Assembly (NCBI RefSeq): GCF_032884065.1
Contig: NC_088883.1
Span: 22,501,637-22,565,636 of the forward strand
Direction of reading: 5' to 3'
DNA from: Artemia franciscana
Lineage: Eukaryota; Arthropoda; Branchiopoda; Anostraca; Artemiidae
DNA: 64,000 bases
This document shows, piece by piece, positions 1 through 10,924 of the stretch (positions within the stretch are counted from its first letter, which is position 1; the number at the start of each line of letters is the position of its first letter). The notes beneath the pieces are model-generated. The model was not told the origin of the DNA, made no database searches, and saw only the letters and a program-made list of their open reading frames with translations. The translations under genes were made by a program, and so were the position numbers.

Positions 1-170
1 CTCTCCCCCTGAAATGTTTGTCTGACTCGTAAAAAAGGAATAAAAATCCATACGTAAAAAAATTGATTCCTTTTTTAAGCTTTTTGTACCCCTCCCCCCC
101 CCCCCGAAAAAAAAATCCTGGATATGGCCATGGTTGCCATCACTGTTTCCCAAGACACCCTTCAAAGTAT
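1..170. repeat. Unclassified dispersed repeat fragment
   Basis: A stretch with 'cccctgaaatgtttgt', an A-rich run and a C-run recurs in the same orientation at about 49360-49450. No reading frame is visible. It looks like a piece of an unclassified dispersed repeat cut by the window edge. Confidence 0.45.
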
Positions 171-195
171 TCTTAATAGATCTTCTCCTCTCCTT

Positions 196-506
196 GTAAA
201 TAAATAAATAACTTTATTCCTCACGCCTCTCAATACAAAATTTCTATACAACTGACACCTTTTTAAAAGAAAAATGTTATGGCAGGGCGAAGAGCGGATC
301 GACTGCGGCATGATTTCCATTTAAAGTCGTCCTACGTTAAAAGTCTCGAGATATGGTATGTTTATGTTTAGGCTATTGGAGAAGGCTTCCAGTGATTTCA
401 TCTTTTCGACTGGGAATGGTAGTTTGTTCCAGATCCTGATGACCCGGGGTATGAACGAATGTTGTCCGCCTTTCATGTTGGTGTATGTTGTCTTTGCAAC
501 TGACGC
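196..506 (-). pseudogene. LINE 3' end: C-terminal tail of a reverse-transcriptase ORF
   Basis: Read on the minus strand, about 505 to 320 gives an open frame with the typical C-terminal tail of jockey/CR1-type LINE proteins: 'HSFIPRVIRIWNKLPF' followed by 'SLEAFSNSLN' and a stop after 'FNVGRL'. It is followed by a 3' UTR and a (TAAA)n-like tail at about 196-215. Known for the family: 5'-truncated copies usually keep exactly this portion. The reverse-transcriptase and endonuclease domains are absent, so this is a dead 5'-truncated insertion. The LINE clade is not resolved. Confidence 0.7.
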
Positions 507-2100
507 CGTTATATAGTTCGTCTATAACATCATTTATGGTTGTAACATATGATTATGACGCCATTCATCATCTTGTATATGAAGGAATGCATTTGGTGAA
601 AGTTACTTCATCTAATCGAATTTATTTATCTCTTTATGGAAAGGTATCTCTCCTCTTAAGAGAGGAGTTCTATCTGATGTCTAGAGACACGCCTATCTTC
701 AAAAGCCTTATCATCTCCTTAGAGATAATCTCTCACCATAGGAGAGCCTCGTCCAAACAGAAGAGACTCTAGAAGTCGAAGACTGCTGAAACCGATGCGG
801 TAACTACGAACGTATGTGTTTCTACCAAACATTTCTTGAATACACTGACTCTTCTTTACAATCAGAGGAATCAGAGACTTCTTTAAAATCTGATATTTTG
901 AAAACAAAAGGAAAAATGTTGGTTCACCCCTCCTTAATGCAATGATTTCGAAAATTTGACAAAATTATCATAAATTTAACGCGTCAATCGTTTTGTCTGC
1001 TCCTGTGAAGCCCCTTTTCTCAGTTGAAAGTGCCTGTTTTACCTGCAAGAGAAACAAACTTAGGGATAATAGAATTGGAAGAGGATTAGTGTTGAAAGTG
1101 AAACAGGATATTGTATGTTGTTTCATGAGTGAAACGAATTGTTATGGTATGTATGTTCATAATTCTTACTTTTCTATCAAAAAGGTATTGCCTTATTGAA
1201 ACTCAGATGCTTACCCTAGTCAAAATCGTTTCTATAGTATCTTTTACACGTTTTAGTTCTGGTGTATGTATTTGGGTATTTAAGTGCGTATTTTAGTATT
1301 TAAATACAAAAAAATGTTTAGTCGCGTATATGGAAATACTATTTAAGTATATTTACTACCAAGTATTTTGTATTTGTATTTATATACTTTTTAAAAGTAA
1401 CCTGTTAGCCTACTTCAGAAGGAAAAACCTGCTAATGAACACCTAGTGGATTTTTTTTGATCGCAGGGGGGGGGGGGAACTTGTATCATGTATTATACAT
1501 ATCTTGTACCAGACCTAGTCCAAGGGAAGTTTATTATTTTTACTTCTGAATCTCTGCCTGTTGTCTCTGGCCAACCCTCCTACAGTTGATGCTGGTTTTT
1601 ATTTTCAAATTATTTTCTTTTACCTTTATCTTACCCTGTTATGATAATTCAACCCCTTAAAAACAAGCAAAAAAGAATCAAAGTGATAAAAATGTAAAAA
1701 TAAATAGTATAGGCTGTTCTAAATCATATATTCGTCCTGTGTTTTGGAATACGTGTTTAATATTCAAAATCTCCTTTTTTCCTCCTTCTTATTATTTATC
1801 ATGTTTTCCCCAAGGCTTCTCAATTTTCATGCGGGAAATTTTACAAGGAGGGTGGTATATTATCTGGGGGATCTTTTATGGGGAAGATTTTCCCTCTAGG
1901 AAGACATTAGAGACATTAGCCAAAAAAAAGGTCAATAGAATCAAAAATTGAGACATAATTTATTTGAACACGAGCACAGAAAAAAAGAAAAGAATTATAG
2001 GACAAAGGAAAAAACTAAAAAAAAAAAAAAACTAAAGTGGGAACTGCAAAGCTTTGTTGTTTGTGGCTAATATTTTAACCTGGACAAACAGTGTAAACCA
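507..2100. other. No gene recognised; AT-rich repeat at 1255-1400
   Basis: Short open frames here show no domain and no codon pattern I recognise. At about 1255-1400 there are several 'tatttaaatac'-type motifs, reminiscent of non-autonomous DNA transposon ends. A G-run lies near 1467 and A-runs near 2015. Confidence 0.4.
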
Positions 2101-2119
2101 CTACTACTAACAGCTTACT

Positions 2120-2440
2120 GCAGCACCAAGCCGACTAAGGCCAACGTAGTAATGCACGCTCCTCCAACCCAGTCTAATCAAAGTCTTCCTATTTACACAC
2201 ACCCAAGAAGTTCCAATTTTCCTTAAATCTATCTTTAGGACCTCCTCCCACCCATTCGGGGCCTACCTGCTTTTTGTTTGCCCCTAGACGGTTGCTCGGT
2301 AAGGACGATCTTGGGCAATCTGTCATCCTTCATACGCAGAATGTGTAGTAGTCATCTCAACCTTTCTCTCATTATAGTCCTAGAAAACGGTATTGAGCCA
2401 TGTTTTTTGTACAGCTTACTGTTTGAGATAGGGTCAGTCA
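2120..2440 (-). pseudogene. LINE 3' end (C-terminal 'GRPR..W' region), frameshifted
   Basis: On the minus strand, one frame reads 'LRMKDDRLPKIVL' and 'GKQKAGRPRMGG'. After a frameshift it continues 'WEEVLKIDLRKIG', 'LGWRSVHYYVGL' and 'LGAAVSC' before a stop. The pattern (R-M-x-D-x-R-L-P-K, G-R-P-R, W-x-x-x-L-x-x-D-L, W-R) is characteristic of the extreme C-terminus of many LINE reverse-transcriptase proteins. The frameshift and the missing catalytic domains make it a dead fragment. A diverged homologue lies at 58520-58860 on the same strand. Confidence 0.65.
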
Positions 2441-2600
2441 GTCAGGTCAGCAATCCGTAGTAATTTCCCTGGGAAACTTTTTGCAAATTTTACTTCGCTT
2501 TTTTAAGTGCAAAAATTGAATAAAATAGACCAGATAATGTACTATGCTCATTCCCACTCAGTAAATTTGGTTCTTTGTGTAATTGCTGCTCATTTTCCAG

Positions 2601-2759
2601 GAATATGGAGTCAATTGTTCTGACATTAATCTATCTAAGCTTTGGGGCCACATGGACGTTTTTGCATTTTCGCATTTCTTTGGATGGCTTATGAAGGCGC
2701 TTATAGTCCGTCATTATGGAATACTATGGACTATTAGTGTAATGTGGGAAATCACAGAA
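2601..2759 (+). CDS. Phosphatidylserine synthase, internal exon (partial gene)
   Basis: A 159-base exon of 53 codons, phase 0 at both ends, bounded by 'ttttccag' and 'gtaagt'. It encodes 'YGVNCSDINLSKLWGHMDV' followed by 'FAFSHFFGWLMKALIVRHYG' and 'WTISVMWEITE'. These match the conserved core of animal base-exchange phosphatidylserine synthases (PTDSS1/PTDSS2), including the F-W/F-G-W-x-M-K-A-L and W-T-I-S-x-x-W-E-x-T-E motifs. The enzymes are multispanning proteins of the ER/mitochondria-associated membrane that exchange serine for choline or ethanolamine head groups. I found no neighbouring exon in the window: the next segment of the family (H-L-L-P-N-F ... C-W-W-D) was not seen downstream, and the preceding exon probably lies before the window. 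It could be an isolated duplicated exon. The reading frame is undamaged. I cannot distinguish type 1 from type 2. Confidence 0.85.
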
Positions 2760-2840
2760 GTAAGTATATACTCTATATTGCAGCTTCTATTGATCAACTA
2801 ATGTTTATTTCTGATCGTGAATTTAAAAACTGCTCACTGT

Positions 2841-2890
2841 TGTTCTGTTTTTTTTTTTTTTTTTTTCTTTTTATCTTGTTTTTTTTTGTA
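2841..2890. repeat. Poly-T tract in the downstream intron
   Basis: Two T-runs, interrupted once, just downstream of the exon donor site. Low-complexity intronic sequence. Confidence 0.7.
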
Positions 2891-3004
2891 GTGGCCACTT
2901 AATGAGTGTATTAGCTGTTACTTATCCCCCCTTCTGTTCCCAAATGTTCAGTATAAAACAATAACAAGTAAAATAACAGGGAATTTACCTAAAACAGAGA
3001 AATT

Positions 3005-3435
3005 TGTTTAAACCTTAAGAATGTTTTGGCTCTATACACAAGAGCCGTCCTCAACAAACTACATATATAAATAAAATAAAACATATCTCTACAATGTTTG
3101 TTTAAAATTGAAAGAAAAAGTATATTAAAACAGTCCCAGAATCATTACTTCAACGAAGCGTAACCAGGACTGATAATAAAACCATACAAAACTAAGTGAA
3201 TTGAGGTACAAATCAAGAACATGTTTTAATGTTATTCTCGCCTTTTTAGCAGGTAACCTAAAAAGAGTTTTTGGAACAATTTCATCGGTATTGGCTGTTT
3301 GGTTTTTAACATTATTTGTTATTTATCATTTTTAATTAAATTCGTGCATAAAGCATTGAGTGAATACTCCCACATATACTTATTTAAAAGAATATCATTG
3401 TTTAGCTAAGTTTAATGTCAATGGCCTCTCACGCA
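3005..3435 (-). mobile_element. 3' non-coding part of a Penelope-like element
   Basis: Follows the GIY-YIG coding fragment on the minus strand. It is recognisably homologous, block by block, to 10925-11260 downstream of the second Penelope-like fragment: 'tacttcaacgaag' and 'aaccaggactga' are shared. At 3012-3062 (minus strand) there is a stem flanked by 'ttgagga' and 'aaaac', placed like a decayed hammerhead-ribozyme core of Penelope-like repeats. Confidence 0.5.
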
Positions 3436-3437
3436 AC

Positions 3438-3716
3438 TTATTTCATTCCCAAGTAATTTCTAATGAGGGAGGTGTCATCAAAAAGTATTTCATGGCTGGG
3501 GTTTTCAAAATAAAGGCTGCTTAGAGCAGAATTAAAAGAATTATGAGTAACGTTAGAATTTAAAGCCATGGTTTTATCATCTTTATGCTGTTGCAGGCGT
3601 TTCCCTAAATTTTGATGGGTTCTACCCATATAGTAATCGCCACAGTCACATGGTATTTGATAAACCTCTTTCCAGCGATTAACTAAAGTTTTATCTTTGT
3701 CAGAGTTTTGGAAGTT
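3438..3716 (-). pseudogene. Penelope-like element, GIY-YIG endonuclease domain fragment
   Basis: On the minus strand an uninterrupted frame reads 'NRWKEVYQIPCDCGDYYMGR', then 'THQNLGKRLQQHKDD', and stops after 'NYLGMK'. The 'VYQ ... YYMGRT' pair is the GIY-YIG signature, and the Cys-x-Cys before it plus 'L-x-x-R-L-x-x-H' are typical of endonuclease domains at the C-terminus of Penelope-like retroelements. The domain nicks target DNA for integration. No reverse transcriptase precedes it: the upstream sequence is a different repeat, so the copy is truncated. Part of it (from 3569 upward) is duplicated at 24417-24556. The second related copy, at 11404-11960, supports the identification. Confidence 0.75.
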
Positions 3717-4184
3717 TTGCAGAGTTTTATTTTATTTATATACGTAGCTGTAGCCCTTCCCTTGGGACTTTCGGGGGTCATTTCACCCCCTGAGGCATGT
3801 TTATTGGGCCTTTCAATAAGGATGAACCAAACGGTTATCTCAAAATTTCATTTGGATCTCTTTGGAGGAAAAAGGGCATTGGAAGGGGGCTTGTTGCCCT
3901 TCACTCTGTTTGGTCATGTAAAGGCCGCCTAAACTATTAATTTTTGTTCGAATCACCCTCCCCCCCCCCCTGCGATCTTCTAAAACCATTGGTTCGACCG
4001 GATCATTCTTGAGCGAAACAAAAAACAAACAACACACATCCGTGATATTTAAATAGTGACAAAGACTGCGCTACCGAAGACCAAAGGCCACCACGAACAC
4101 CAAACTGACCAGTGACAAAAAGTAAGAACCGTGTAAGCAACAAGGTATGCTTTGCGCAAACACTCTGATTTTAAAAGAAAATAT
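3569..4184. repeat. Long duplicated block D1, copy 1
   Basis: Nearly identical, with only small indels, to 24417-25024 in the same orientation. The block begins inside the Penelope-like endonuclease sequence and runs through a segment that reads as a short open frame in both copies (3708-3932 and 24556-24780). That frame shows no known domain. Very low divergence implies a recent duplication. Confidence 0.85.
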
Positions 4185-4310
4185 AGTAAATAAAATAAAT
4201 GTAATATATATAAAATTAAACATAGCAAATGTATAGTAAATATAAAATATATAGCAAATATAGTAAAATATAGTAAATATAAAATTAAATAAATCTAGTA
4301 AAAAAAATAC
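4185..4310. repeat. AT-rich minisatellite
   Basis: Degenerate repeats of 'atagtaaatataaaa'-like units of roughly 12-20 bases. No coding potential. Confidence 0.6.
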
Positions 4311-5340
4311 AAAAGACTAGAACTGGAAAGACAAAAAACTTTAAACAATGTACACATAAAAAGTAAAAAAAAAAATCCCAAACACCAGAGAAATAAAAGA
4401 GAATAAAAGTGAAACATACGAAATACAAGCATTCCATTGGGTTATGTTATACAAAATAAGAGATTAAGTAATCTCAATTGCCACATTACGTTTCTGTCTT
4501 GCAAGAACAAAATAAATTATTTTTTCTAACTAAGGCAGTGTCAAGCAAATCAACTAATGCAAAGGTTTCGGCTTCAATTACTATCCTCTGTACAGTAAAA
4601 AAAAGAGGCTAAACGGAAACCGTAAAAAATGACTTACAATTGCTTTTTATAATTACTCACGGGAAAAAAAGAAGTCATTTGTCATGAAATAAAATTTTTC
4701 GTGCTTTTTTTCTAGATTTCATTCAATGTAAAACATGCGTTATTCCTTAGAAAGTTAAGGAGACATCATTTTTACCACTTTATTTTAATTATAGAATATA
4801 CTACTGATAAACTCCTTGTTTTTCCAGCCAAAAGTCAGTCAACCAGTAGTTTTTCTATGAAAGTAACATATATTTTCAAATGTTGTTTTGCTGTGTGGGC
4901 TAGATAACCCAATTTTGAAATAAAATAGTTTCAATGGACACTTTTAGTGATTTTGCCTCCTTAATGACGCCAATTTTAATGATTTGGATGAGGATAAAGG
5001 ATACTTTCAGGTTTTTTGGCAAAAAAATAAAATGAGATTTTACGAATTTTTCCTTAGAATGAAGTTTCAACAAAATCATAAAATCTAATCAGGAATGGCT
5101 CTGCCAAAGATGTTTTTCCATGACATTTGGCTAAAAAAATGGGATTCAGGAAAAAAAACAAATTAATAAGAAGCAGAAACACATTTTAAATCACAATTAT
5201 TGCTTACAGTTCTTACAGTATAGTATGCCCTATTTTCATTAATAATAGAGGGGAAAACTAAAACCAAAGCAATGTTTGTAGAATATTTGCCGAAGTTACA
5301 AGAGACCCTTCGACATTGCACACTACAGGTCTGTTTTAAA
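4311..5340. other. No gene recognised
   Basis: AT-rich sequence. I see no convincing exon, RNA gene or repeat family in it. Confidence 0.4.
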
Positions 5341-5344
5341 AGGT

Positions 5345-5640
5345 GGCCTACGTTTAAACCCCCAAAAATCCCCCGTGGAGAATAGCTCATGCGGAAAATA
5401 ACCCTGCGGAAAATACTCCCTTGGAAATACCACCTGGAGAATACCTCTACCCACCACGGAAAATAACTCTTGCGGAAAATACCCCACTAATCTGGGAAAC
5501 ACCCCCGCGGAAACCAGCCCTCCCCCTCGAAAAATAACCCTAGAAAATATCACCCGTGGAAAATACAGCCTGTGAAAAATAACCCCTCAGAAAGATCCCT
5601 TGGTAAAATATCCCCCAGAAAATACCATCCCCACGCGGCG
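5345..5640. repeat. C-rich minisatellite W, about 20-base units
   Basis: Repeated 'cggaaaataacccc'-like units of about 17-22 bases with variable C-runs. The same family, with the G-rich strand upward, lies at about 9770-10265 and 15830-15930. In all three places it is followed by a foldback element F1, so W and F1 seem to travel together. Confidence 0.65.
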
Positions 5641-5974
5641 GGTTGGTCTCCAATCCCTTTGATTGAAAAAGGATTAGGACTCTCAATTTCTGTTCTAATG
5701 AGAACACTCCCTAGTTTCTATGACCATGAGGTGGAGGTATAGATAAGGAAGGGCAGTCCCCCTCCTATACGAAATAAATTCTGCTTATTTTGGGGCTTAC
5801 TGTTACTCTTTTGCTTTCATAATAACAGCATAGAACAGAAACTTCCCCGGTGGGGGTGTTTTAAGTGAAACGAACTTTCCACGGAGAAATATTTCCGTAG
5901 GAGGAAAGAATTTTTCATGGAGGTGGGGGAATGGAATTCCCAGTATTATTTGAAAACGATCAGAAACTAAATCT

Positions 5975-6235
5975 AAAAACAAGCTTTTTCAACTGAGAGT
6001 AGGGAGCAATATCAAAATTTAAAACGAATAGAAATTATTATGTAGAGAAAAGGGGTTGCCCCCTCCTCAAGACTCCTCTTTACGCTATAGTTTTACCTTG
6101 TTGTCTTAGTTCTTTAAGAATAGAGCGAGGTCTTGAGGAGGAGGCAAACCTTTCGTACACGTAATATTTTCTATTCGTCTTAAGTTTTGATGTTGCTCCT
6201 AACTTTCAGTTGAAAAACTTGTTTTTGTTTTTTTA
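5975..6235. mobile_element. Foldback (MITE-like) element F1, copy a
   Basis: Left arm 'caactgagagtagggagcaa' and right arm 'ttgctcctaactttcagttg' are inverted copies. The inner parts ('ggggttgccccctcctcaa' and 'cttgaggaggaggcaaacc') also pair. The element is non-coding and one of six copies in the window. Confidence 0.75.
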
Positions 6236-6275
6236 CTTGATTGCTTACAGATAGTATTTGTTAATGAGTTTGATG

Positions 6276-6276
<1 letters not shown>

Positions 6277-6332
<56 letters not shown>
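6277..6332. repeat. Poly-T tract, 56 bases
   Basis: An uninterrupted homopolymer close to foldback copy a. It could be the complement of a retroposon poly-A tail, but no retroposon body is recognised beside it. Confidence 0.9.
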
Positions 6333-6333
<1 letters not shown>

Positions 6334-6442
6334 TGCTGTTGCATTGGTGATTTCTCTTTTCATGATATGGAACAAATTTTTAAAAAAAGAGGAAAAAGCT
6401 CCACCTACTCAAAAATGAGTAGAAATAAATTCAAATAATTTT

Positions 6443-6914
6443 CCAAGCGAAAAACTACCACGAAATCACTATCAATAAACAAATAAAACCCAAAACTAAC
6501 AGAAATTACAATAAATAAATGAGTCAGACTCAAAACAAGCAAAAATTAACAGTAGTAGGGCTGACAACCCCCAAGGTGTCTCAAGACCGGAACATAATTT
6601 ACACTTTACTGAAAACAAAACATATTTTAAATGTTTTCACTTTTTTTAATTTTAATAAATAAAGAAGTGTTAAGACTATAAGGAATAAATACCAGAATGT
6701 ATATATTAAACTTACAATACATGGTCATTTTTTTATTTTTATTTTTTTAGTAAAGTAAAAATTATGTTCTAGTCTTGAGAAGGCGTGGTGTTGTCAGCCA
6801 TAATCCTTTTAATTTTTGCTTGTTTTGAGTTTTACTAGGTTATCTGTTGTAATTTCTGTTCGTTTCGGGTTTCATTTATTTATTAATGGGAATTTGTGGT
6901 AATCTTACACTTGG
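6443..6914. mobile_element. Foldback element F2, copy 1
   Basis: The left part (about 6443-6610) and right part (about 6750-6914) are inverted repeats. Examples are 'ccaagcgaaaaactaccacg' against 'tggtaatcttacacttgg', and 'aaaacaagcaaaaattaa' against 'ttaatttttgcttgtttt'. Related sequence occurs at 52515-52935. It is non-coding and probably a non-autonomous DNA element. Confidence 0.65.
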
Positions 6915-7259
6915 AAGATAAGAAAACAAGCTTTTAGAATTTGATAACGTTTTAGTCCATACAAACTTAAACAATAAGAATGTGTTGGCTCCCAAAGCCA
7001 ACTACCCTTTCAAAGGAAAGCTAAATCTTCTTAGACTTTTTGCTACCATTTTCTGTTTTGTGCAATACATAGCAAAAAAAATCTTCCTATTTTTACAAGA
7101 GAAGGTAGTAGGAAGAGCGTCAGGCTTGTCAATGACTTGAGACATGAAAGTTACCTTTTTCATTTCCATTTAATTTTCTATCATCTAATTTGGATATATC
7201 TTGTGCGGACCAAGAAGAAGGACGACTTTTAGATAACCTGAAAAACATATTTAAAATAA

Positions 7260-7690
7260 ATTTGGGGAAGGAATTATTTCAGGAAATTCGGAAACATTTT
7301 TTTCAGGAAAATTCCCTATGTCTGTCTTGAAAAAAATCCCCACTGTCTTGAAAAAACTTTCCCTATTGTTTCTACTTTGTGTTTGTTTAAAATTCCCTAT
7401 GTAACCCCAATATAACACAATTTAGAAAATCCTGAATGTATAAGACAGTTCAAATTTGTAAATTCATTTGCTGCTAAAAAAAAAACTCAGTTTTCAATAA
7501 AATTTAGCTTGGCATACATTTTACATTCTAAGTCAGACCATTTTTTAATCAAAGTTTGTAGGAATGACTTATTTTGTGATTTTTTTTTAGCCAAATTATT
7601 AGTTTGCTGGACTATAGTACAATTTAGTGGACTTCTTGTTGTTTTTGGCTTGTTTCCTTTCAAGCCAGTGTCAGTGGTCATAGTTCACAG
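7260..7690 (-). pseudogene. Possible N-terminal Penelope-like ORF fragment
   Basis: A minus-strand frame encodes a Lys-rich segment with 'LIKKWSDLECKMYAKLNFIE', then passes through a stop into 'AANEFTNLNCLIHSGF'. A W-x-x-L-E-x-K ... L-x-F-I pattern is seen near the N-terminus of Penelope-like proteins, but I hold this weakly. Another segment of this frame (about 7320-7385, 'KVETIGK') recurs on the plus strand at about 10868-10910, next to the second Penelope-like remnant. No catalytic motifs are present. Confidence 0.35.
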
Positions 7691-7699
7691 TAATGTACA

Positions 7700-9110
7700 G
7701 TGGGGGCGCATTTTTCCAAACCCCTGGAAGCGGGGACATACTTGTCGTTTTTTTAGTTCTTTCAATAAAAATTCTCAAAAAGGTGTTTTTCTCAATCTAG
7801 GAAGGGGAGCGAAAAATCTTGAGGGGGTAGACCACCCACCTCCCTCATTTGACGCTACTGGTCAGCGATATTTTGAATGAAACTAGTAGCAGAAAAATAC
7901 GTCTTAATCAGATCCCAGAGGACAATACCACAGAAAATAAATAATCAGCTCAAGAAATCGCTTAAACCCGAAAGGAATCCTGAAAAGAAGATGGAAAATA
8001 GATCAGTTGAAAACTCAGTTGACACTCGAGAAAAAAGAACACCTACCAATACCTATTGAAACTATAAAGCTGTTTATAATATCTAAACAACAAGAAAGAT
8101 TTTCGCATTTAAGCAAAGAATTGCCCATTTGACCATCTCAAAGTTTTTAGTACTGATTGATAGGGCCGTATCCTGGATTTTGTGAGGCCTTGAACGAAAT
8201 ATATGTTGTAAAATAGGGTTTTGACTAGCTGAAAATATTTCCATATTTTTACGCAAATATTTTAAGCTTTGTTTGTTTTCACGAATAAAACGACATTTAC
8301 GCTTTAGTTAAGGCGGCGTATTTTTTTCTTAATTTAGTAGTTTTACTTTACTACTTATATAGAAAAAAAATGAAAAAATCAAAATGCTGAATTTTACGCA
8401 CAAATCGCCGAGGCCTTTAAGGGATAGTACGTACATGCTGGTCGACATGGTCTCACCGATGTTTGAAAGTTCCCCCCTTAACTGGATATCCAAGCGGCAC
8501 CTATTTGTCATAAGAATTCGAATTTATTTTCCCCAAAATAAGATGTTTACTTAGGTTTTACCCAGGTCCCTTTTGAGCGTTTTATAATCCCTTAGCTATT
8601 GCTAAGAAACAAAATTAGGCGTAATGAACAAGAGACATAATGTTATATCCTAGCCTGTCCCATTCACTTCTATTTTAATCACAGAGTAATGTTTTAAGTC
8701 AATGAGGAATTTATGGAAAGATATCTATTAGCTTCCTGATGACAAACATCTGATGAAAACCCAGGAGAATGACTTATGTATAAGCAATTCGAGCACGGTT
8801 TAAATTTTTGTGTAAAATTGAGAGGCTGCGTGAAGTTAAACAGGAAATATTTTTACCTCACGCCATATGTGTTATATTATAATTATAATATAACATATAA
8901 TTATAAAAATATATATATAAATATAAAAATATATATATAAATATAATACATAAATATAATACATAAATATAATCTAGTGTTTATGCTGTGGTTTCATCCT
9001 GTGTGAGAAACAATAAACAGGGCCAGATTTACCGACATACCCGGTATGTTACCTTCTTGATAAAATTTTGAACATTAATGTGGCGACAATCACCAAAGTA
9101 TGGATTGCAG
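7700..9110. other. No gene recognised; AT microsatellite at 8875-8970
   Basis: Short open frames (for example 7877-8059, rich in Lys, Arg and Glu) lack recognisable domains or supporting splice structure. About 8875-8970 is an AT-rich microsatellite with 'atatatataaatataaaa' units. Confidence 0.4.
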
Positions 9111-9119
9111 AGAACAACG

Positions 9120-10510
9120 CAGAATCAAACAGTTCGTGGTAGAACTGTAAACAAGGAACGAATAGTACCCGAAACTCTAAAAAACGGAATTTCAATATGA
9201 ATAGACACATTAGAAGAATCAGCTCATTATATTGATTTCAAATATACAAGATTTCTCAAGTTTAATGTTACTCATCAAAATTGTGAGCCAGAGAAAATTT
9301 ACCTGATTTTTGAAAGGAGGGAGACCCCTGAAATTAATGGAGGTGTTCTCATACCATTAGATTCAGTGTACCAGAGAACCCAATTGTAGGAGTTTCAAGC
9401 TCCTATGTGCAAAAATGGGGGATTTCCCTATTTTTGCCAGTAGACAGATCATGGATGCATATTTATATATTTTTTTAGTAGTTTTTCCCCATCGAAGTAA
9501 TGGTCCTAGAAGATCGAGAGAGGGTGCATTTTGAACGTAAATTAAAAATTCTAGTGCTCTTTTTAAGTGACCAAAAAGATTGGAGGGCAACTGGGACCCC
9601 TCCCATGCCCACTTTTTCACCAAAATCTTATGATCAAAATTTTGAATAATTATGTTTTGTGTGTAAATGACCCCCCACCTAGCCTGTGGGGAGAAGTCTG
9701 AAAGTTATGAAATTCGCCTATTGTTTACGTATAGCGTTTGTTATTGTGAAGTATACAGACTTTTTTGGGGCTTATGGGCTTTTGCCTGGGGTGGGTGTCT
9801 GTAGGGCGAATATTCCTGGGGAAGGGAAATTTTTTGGGGTTGAACATTCCAGAGAAAATGTTACACTTGGGGGATTTGACAAAATCACAATATGAAATTC
9901 TTTCTAATTGTCTTACATTCTCTTTGCAAAATTTTTCATGTGGAGATGTTCCTGGGAAATTCTCCAGGGGCTTTTCCCGCGTGTTGTGATTTCCGGGAAA
10001 TATTTTCTACGGAAGAGGGCATTTATGGAGAGATCAAGAAACAAATTAGAGATTAAAGTGTTATTCAAATGACAGAATGCCAAGGAGAATTTTTCAGGCT
10101 GAATCTCCCGCAAGCAATTTTACTGGGAGGGGAATTTTCAGCGAGGATGGAACTGTCAGGAGGAAATTTGACAGGGGTATTTCAAGTTGGATAAAATTAC
10201 CACGGAGAAGCATTCTGCGAGGGGGGAGTTTTTTCGTAAGGGGGGCGTATTTTTCACAAGGGGTGAGCCAGATATGCCTGTATTATTTGGAAAACGAACA
10301 GAGATGATTCCGTATATGAAGGATTGCCCCTCGTCCGGACCTACCTCTTTACGCTAAAGTTTGACTGTTTCTCCCAATTTTTAAGAGCGTCTACTGAAAT
10401 AGGCGGTTTGTTTAATTAGAATTCAAAGCTTTTTTAAAAGTTCTAACAGCTTTAGCTTAAAGAGCAAGGTATTGAGGAGGGAGCAACCCTTCATATACAG
10501 AATCAATCAG
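9120..10510. mobile_element. Composite repeat Y-W-F1, copy 1
   Basis: Three modules in order. Y (9120-9640) begins around 'acagttcgtggtagaactgt', a short inverted repeat, and includes 'aagtgaccaaaaagattgga'. W (about 9770-10265) is the G-rich 20-base minisatellite. F1 copy b (10289-10510) is a foldback whose inner arms are visible as 'tctttacgctaaagtt' and 'agctttagcttaaagagc'. The same order recurs at 15120-16235. Short open frames across it are by-products of the repeats. Confidence 0.6.
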
Positions 10511-10595
10511 CCAACATTAATACACAATTTGTTTTTCAATGTATGATGAGCCCTATTCGAACCTGTATTAGTTGAAAAACGTTCAGACTTGAAAT

Positions 10596-10861
10596 TAAAA
10601 AAAGTTGTTTTAACTGAAAGCACGTAGTGACATTAAAACCTAAAACCAACAAAAACTATTCCATATATGAAGGGGGCTGTCCCTTGGCTTAGCGCCACGC
10701 TCTTCACACTAAAGTTTTTATTGTTTTAAAATTTGTTTGACAAAGAGCTAAGCTTTGACATAAAGAGTGAGGCGTTGTGAAGTGGACAGCCCCTTTAACA
10801 TACGTAATAATTTCTGTTCGTTTTAAGTTTAATTTCGTTCCTTACTTTCAGTTATAAAGAG
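10596..10861. mobile_element. Foldback element F1, copy c
   Basis: Inverted arms of about 110 bases. The left arm contains 'taacattaaaacc'-type sequence with 'aagggggctgtccc'; the right arm contains 'ggacagcccctttaacat' and 'ctttcagtta'. It is more diverged than copy e and non-coding. Confidence 0.7.
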
Positions 10862-10924
10862 TAAACAAATACAAAGTAGAAACAATAGGGAAAATCTTTT
10901 CAAGACAGTGGAAATCAGTTCTGT

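Noticed and set aside
3708..3932. 74-codon frame, identical at 24556-24780, as a conserved small protein
   Set aside because: Identity is explained by the recent D1 duplication of the whole 0.6 kb, including non-coding parts. The frame shows no domain, and I see no selection signal.
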